A DNA stretch of 64,000 nt from Chania multitudinisentens RB-25 (GTDB taxonomy: Bacteria; Pseudomonadota; Gammaproteobacteria; Enterobacterales; Enterobacteriaceae). Where the stretch lies: assembly GCF_000520015.2 (NCBI RefSeq), contig NZ_CP007044.2, forward strand, positions 4,960,001 through 5,024,000, in the 5' to 3' direction. A model generated the notes under the pieces. That model was not told the DNA's origin, searched no databases, and saw only the letters and a list, made by a program, of their open reading frames with translations. Made by a program: the position numbers and the translations under genes. This document shows positions 61,621 through 64,000 of this stretch, piece after piece; position 1 is the stretch's first letter; each line of letters begins with the position of its first letter.

Positions 61621-62460
61621 TCAGCGCTGCTCCAGCTCTTCCAGCTCGCTATACAGCTCTGCAATCTGATGGATACGTTGCCGACCTTGCGCCAGCATTT
61701 GGTGCAACAGAGCGTTACTCAGCAGATTCGCCAAGCTCATGGCACTGGAGTAACAGTCAAAAGCCGAAACACTGTCAAGTGGTGCAGCCAAGTGCCAATG
61801 CACCAGCGGGATCAAGGCCTGCACCTGGGGTTCGCATATTAATAATGTCGGCACCTGCTGAGCCTGTAATTGCCGCAGTATCGCTCGCAGTTGGCGTGGG
61901 CGGCGGCGAAATGCCACCACGATCGCCATATCCTGCGCATCCAGATCCACCAATTCCTCAGCGACTGTCTGACCTGGCTGCGGGAGCAGCGTCACCCGCT
62001 CACGCACCTGCATCAATTGCTGACGCAGGTGCATTGCTACCGGATAACTATTGCGCATTCCCAACAGCATCACCCGCCGTGCCTGTACTAAAGATGTAAT
62101 CACCGCATTAAACTGGGCAGCATCAATCTGTTTCACACAAGCGGTCAGATTGGCCATTTCCTGCTTGTAATGACGTGCCAGCAAAGTATTGCCTTGCACC
62201 ACATCGCGGTTATCGGCCAACGGCATACCGCTTTGGCGCAGGGTACGCAGTTCATCACGCATCGCACGATAGTTAGGGTAGCCCAGATGTTTGAACAGGC
62301 GGCTGACCGTAGCTTTAGAAACCCCGCTCAGGCGTGCTAGCTCCGCGCTGTTATAGCTCATCAGGTCGTCAAAATGATCGAAGATAAAATCGGCAACTCG
62401 CTGCTCCTGAGGAGCCAGTTGCGGATACAGGCTACGCAGGCGCTCATCGATCTGTTTCAT
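61621..62460 (-). CDS. hpxU: MurR/RpiR-family transcriptional regulator (HpxU type)
   Basis: 279 residues from the ATG at 62460, 7 bases after AGGA; the ATG at 62466 is possible. N-terminal HTH-6 domain: LAPQEQRVADFIFDHFDDL, then SAELARLSGVSKATVSRLFKHLGY. C-terminal SIS domain: VMLLGMRNSYPVAMHLRQQL and DAQDMAIVVAFRRRPRQL. SIS regulators sense phosphosugars or other small metabolites. Adjacent to hpxJK in the same direction, it probably controls them; the symbol rests on that context. Confidence 0.85.
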   Translation of the reverse strand: MKQIDERLRSLYPQLAPQEQRVADFIFDHFDDLMSYNSAELARLSGVSKATVSRLFKHLGYPNYRAMRDELRTLRQSGMPLADNRDVVQGNTLLARHYKQEMANLTACVKQIDAAQFNAVITSLVQARRVMLLGMRNSYPVAMHLRQQLMQVRERVTLLPQPGQTVAEELVDLDAQDMAIVVAFRRRPRQLRAILRQLQAQQVPTLLICEPQVQALIPLVHWHLAAPLDSVSAFDCYSSAMSLANLLSNALLHQMLAQGRQRIHQIAELYSELEELEQR

Positions 62461-62502
62461 TGTCATTCCTGATATTGCCAATAATTGCAAAATAGAGGGG
62501 AA

Positions 62503-62520
62503 TTGTAACTTTTGTTGCAA
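62503..62520. promoter_or_regulatory. Operator-like inverted repeat before hpxU
   Basis: TTGTAAC-tttt-GTTGCAA, 7-bp arms with one mismatch, 42 bases upstream of the hpxU ATG. Typical of RpiR-family sites. Likely an autoregulatory operator. Confidence 0.65.
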
Positions 62521-62628
62521 CGGCATACAGCATAGCATCAGAAAAAGCCAACAGCATACAAATCTGAGGTACCTTCGGTAAAATGGACCACCCAATAATA
62601 AGCGCTGGTTAGAGCACGCCGCAGGCGA

Positions 62629-63507
62629 TTAACACCAATACGCCATAAAGTTCACCGTGGAACGATCCAGAGAACATTCACCAATCAAGTAACGGCGCAG
62701 TGTTTTAACCGTTGAAGACTCTGCCGCCACCCAGGCATAAAAAGTTTTAGCCCCCTCCGCCCGCTCCCACAGCAAATCGCCCGCCAAACTGTTTTCCGCC
62801 AGCGATTGCTCTGCCGCACGCGCCGATATGGGGATCTTAACCCGCTGACGCACGGCTTCAACCAACAGTTCGCCATGGTTCTGCTGATGCCCGCCAGCAC
62901 GTGGCAACCAGTGAACCTCAGCAAAAGGAAATTGAGCCATGCAAAGACAATCTTCAGCCAGCGGCACTTCAAAAAATGCCTGAACACGGGGAGGATTGGC
63001 CGATTGTGCCAGTTGCTCCAAAATGCCTAGCGCTGCTGGCAACGCGGTTTCATCAGCAATCAACAATGCCTGCTGCACCTGCGCAGGTGGCGCCCATTCA
63101 TAACCGCCGCTGTCACCGTCAAAATCAGCATTGGGTGCTACCGCCTGCAATGCATCCCCCGGCAACGCATGAATTGCCCAAGCAGAGGCCGGGCCGTTAA
63201 CACCGTGTAATACAAACTCCACGTCCATTTCTTGCTCAGCACAGCGCAATGCCCGCAGCGTATAGGTACGCATCACTGGCCGCTGTTCTTTCGCGACCGC
63301 CATATAATCACGATACCAATCATCACTGTTCTCAAGCTGAGAGATTTGCCCTTGTGCAGAGGGGAACAGCAGTTTGATGCGCTGATCAGGGGCTTCCAAC
63401 TTCATACGGTTCAATTCCGGGCCGCTGAATACGCAACGCAGTAGTGAAGGTGAAATATTTTCTTTATATTTCAAAATAATATTAAAAATCCGATAGCTTG
63501 CGGACAT
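62629..63507 (-). CDS. Siderophore-interacting protein (ferric reductase family)
   Basis: 292 residues. N-terminal FAD-binding barrel with the RTYTLRAL flavin motif around residue 80, then an NAD(P)-type SIP domain (QALLIADETALPAALGILE, YAWVAAESSTVKTLRRYL). ViuB/YqjH-type proteins reduce ferric siderophores in the cytosol to release iron. It has a Fur-like box 85 bases upstream, consistent with iron control. No siderophore receptor or biosynthesis gene is adjacent. Confidence 0.92.
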   Translation of the reverse strand: MSASYRIFNIILKYKENISPSLLRCVFSGPELNRMKLEAPDQRIKLLFPSAQGQISQLENSDDWYRDYMAVAKEQRPVMRTYTLRALRCAEQEMDVEFVLHGVNGPASAWAIHALPGDALQAVAPNADFDGDSGGYEWAPPAQVQQALLIADETALPAALGILEQLAQSANPPRVQAFFEVPLAEDCLCMAQFPFAEVHWLPRAGGHQQNHGELLVEAVRQRVKIPISARAAEQSLAENSLAGDLLWERAEGAKTFYAWVAAESSTVKTLRRYLIGECSLDRSTVNFMAYWC

Positions 63508-63591
63508 ATCAGTGACTCTCCCGCGCCATGTCTGTCATCCAATGCTGGTTTTTCCTCTAAACGGCCTAAACTCAACATAATAAGTTTGAAG

Positions 63592-63610
63592 GAGAATGAT
63601 TACCAATTGC
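63592..63610. promoter_or_regulatory. Fur-like box before the siderophore-interacting protein
   Basis: GAGAATGATTACCAATTGC agrees with the 19-bp Fur consensus at 13 of 19 positions, with the GAATGAT core intact. It fits an iron-uptake gene. Confidence 0.62.
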
Positions 63611-63761
63611 AATGGTTTTTAGGATGATTTCTGACGCAGTGATAGCCGGTACAGCCATAATGACGAACCGGAAGCATCGTGAGCTAATGCTGGTAGTGGC
63701 AGTGTTAAAATCAGGCGATATGCAGGCTTCCCCATCGCAGGCTGAAAACACCAAAACGAAA

Positions 63762-63787
63762 ACCCCAAGCTTATAAAAGCTTGGGGT
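63762..63787 (-). terminator. Terminator of tRNA-Asp
   Basis: Perfect 11-bp arms ACCCCAAGCTT and AAGCTTGGGGT, loop of 4, followed on the minus strand by TTTCGTTTTGG. It starts 10 bases past the tRNA CCA. Confidence 0.92.
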
Positions 63788-63796
63788 CTGAATGAT

Positions 63797-63873
63797 TGGC
63801 GGAACGGACGGGGCTCGAACCCGCGACCCCCTGCGTGACAGGCAGGTATTCTAACCAACTGAACTACCGCTCC
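63797..63873 (-). tRNA. tRNA-Asp (GTC)
   Basis: 77 bases. The minus strand begins GGAGCGG, has D-loop AGTTCAGTTGGTTAGAA, anticodon stem CCTGCC with GTC (63837-63839), T-arm GGGTTCGAGCC and an encoded CCA. Near-identical to E. coli tRNA-Asp. Single gene with its own promoter and terminator; it sits where aspV-type genes lie in this chromosomal region. Confidence 0.98.
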
Positions 63874-63905
63874 GCGCCTCGCTCCCCTTGCAGGGAACGA
63901 GGCGA

Positions 63906-63934
63906 ATATTACGGTTGTGCTTCCATTCCGTCAA
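63906..63934 (-). promoter_or_regulatory. Promoter of tRNA-Asp
   Basis: On the minus strand TTGACG (63929-63934), a 17-base spacer, TAATAT (63906-63911), then a GC-rich discriminator (TCGCC). This is typical of stringently controlled stable-RNA promoters. Between it and the tRNA lies a strong hairpin GCCTCG/CGAGGC. Confidence 0.9.
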
Positions 63935-64000
63935 TGCCTTTTTCTTATAAAAAGAGCCGTTTGCACAGTTTTTCTACGAACACGACAGCATAATAATCGG

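Noticed and set aside
63619..63858. 79-residue frame containing MVRIPACHAGGRGFEPRPF
   Set aside because: The well-known false protein read through a tRNA gene.
1..64000. CRISPR arrays, prophage, IS elements or toxin-antitoxin pairs
   Set aside because: Looked for on both strands; no direct-repeat array, transposase, integrase or credible toxin-antitoxin pair was seen.

Overview
This window reads as chromosomal DNA of an Enterobacterales species close to Serratia (inference). The backbone keeps E. coli gene neighbourhoods (rdgC-ppnP-aroM...aroL; proA-proB-crl-frsA-gpt-pepD; dinB...yafK-yafJ-gmhA-fadE; a tRNA-Asp). To these are added traits typical of Serratia, Yersinia and Klebsiella: a Na+-translocating NQR operon, a methionine salvage pathway, an hpxJK purine pair and pagP. 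I see no phage, IS element, CRISPR array or rRNA. Most of the window is tightly packed chromosome. The exception is about 9.3-16 kb, which is AT-rich and loosely packed with small or accessory genes.

Layout. 0-3.5 kb: the 5' part of a sugar ABC ATPase, divergent from a hybrid histidine kinase. 3.5-10.3 kb: rdgC, ppnP and aroL, with an aroM-DUF1177-OPT transporter operon and its IclR regulator placed between them. Matching palindromic operators lie in front of the IclR gene and of the transporter operon. 10.7-17 kb: a yafE-type methyltransferase divergent from an XRE/MmyB-type regulator, a small membrane protein, pagP, tehB, a 58-residue double-glycine Cys-containing peptide gene with a GTG start, a VOC protein and another methyltransferase. 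17-21.4 kb: a five-gene operon combining a taurine/sulfonate-type ABC transporter, a D-cysteine desulfhydrase/cysteate sulfo-lyase-type PLP enzyme and an Asp/Glu-type racemase. 21.8-29.8 kb: proBA, crl, frsA, gpt, pepD, and dinB with a LexA box. 29.9-37 kb: nqrABCDEF-apbE-nqrM. 37.6-42.6 kb: yafK, yafJ, gmhA, fadE.

42.6-58.8 kb holds all methionine salvage genes in two blocks (mtnK/mtnA and mtnDCB/ybdL-mtnU), each with MetJ-like boxes. Between the blocks sits the complete yfaA-yfaT-yfaS-yfaQ-yfaP operon. It encodes a thioester-less alpha-2-macroglobulin, an NlpC/P60-like protein (YfaT), and a protein (YfaQ) that combines an SxxK-type region, a SpoIID-like segment and a C-terminal HExxH. I regard it as the best candidate here for an undescribed envelope system: an A2M protein packaged with predicted peptidoglycan-active or proteolytic partners.

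58.8-64 kb: an allantoate amidohydrolase and ureidoglycine-type aminotransferase operon (hpxJK) next to an RpiR regulator, with related operator-like sites before both. A siderophore-interacting protein with a Fur-like box follows, then tRNA-Asp with its promoter and terminator.
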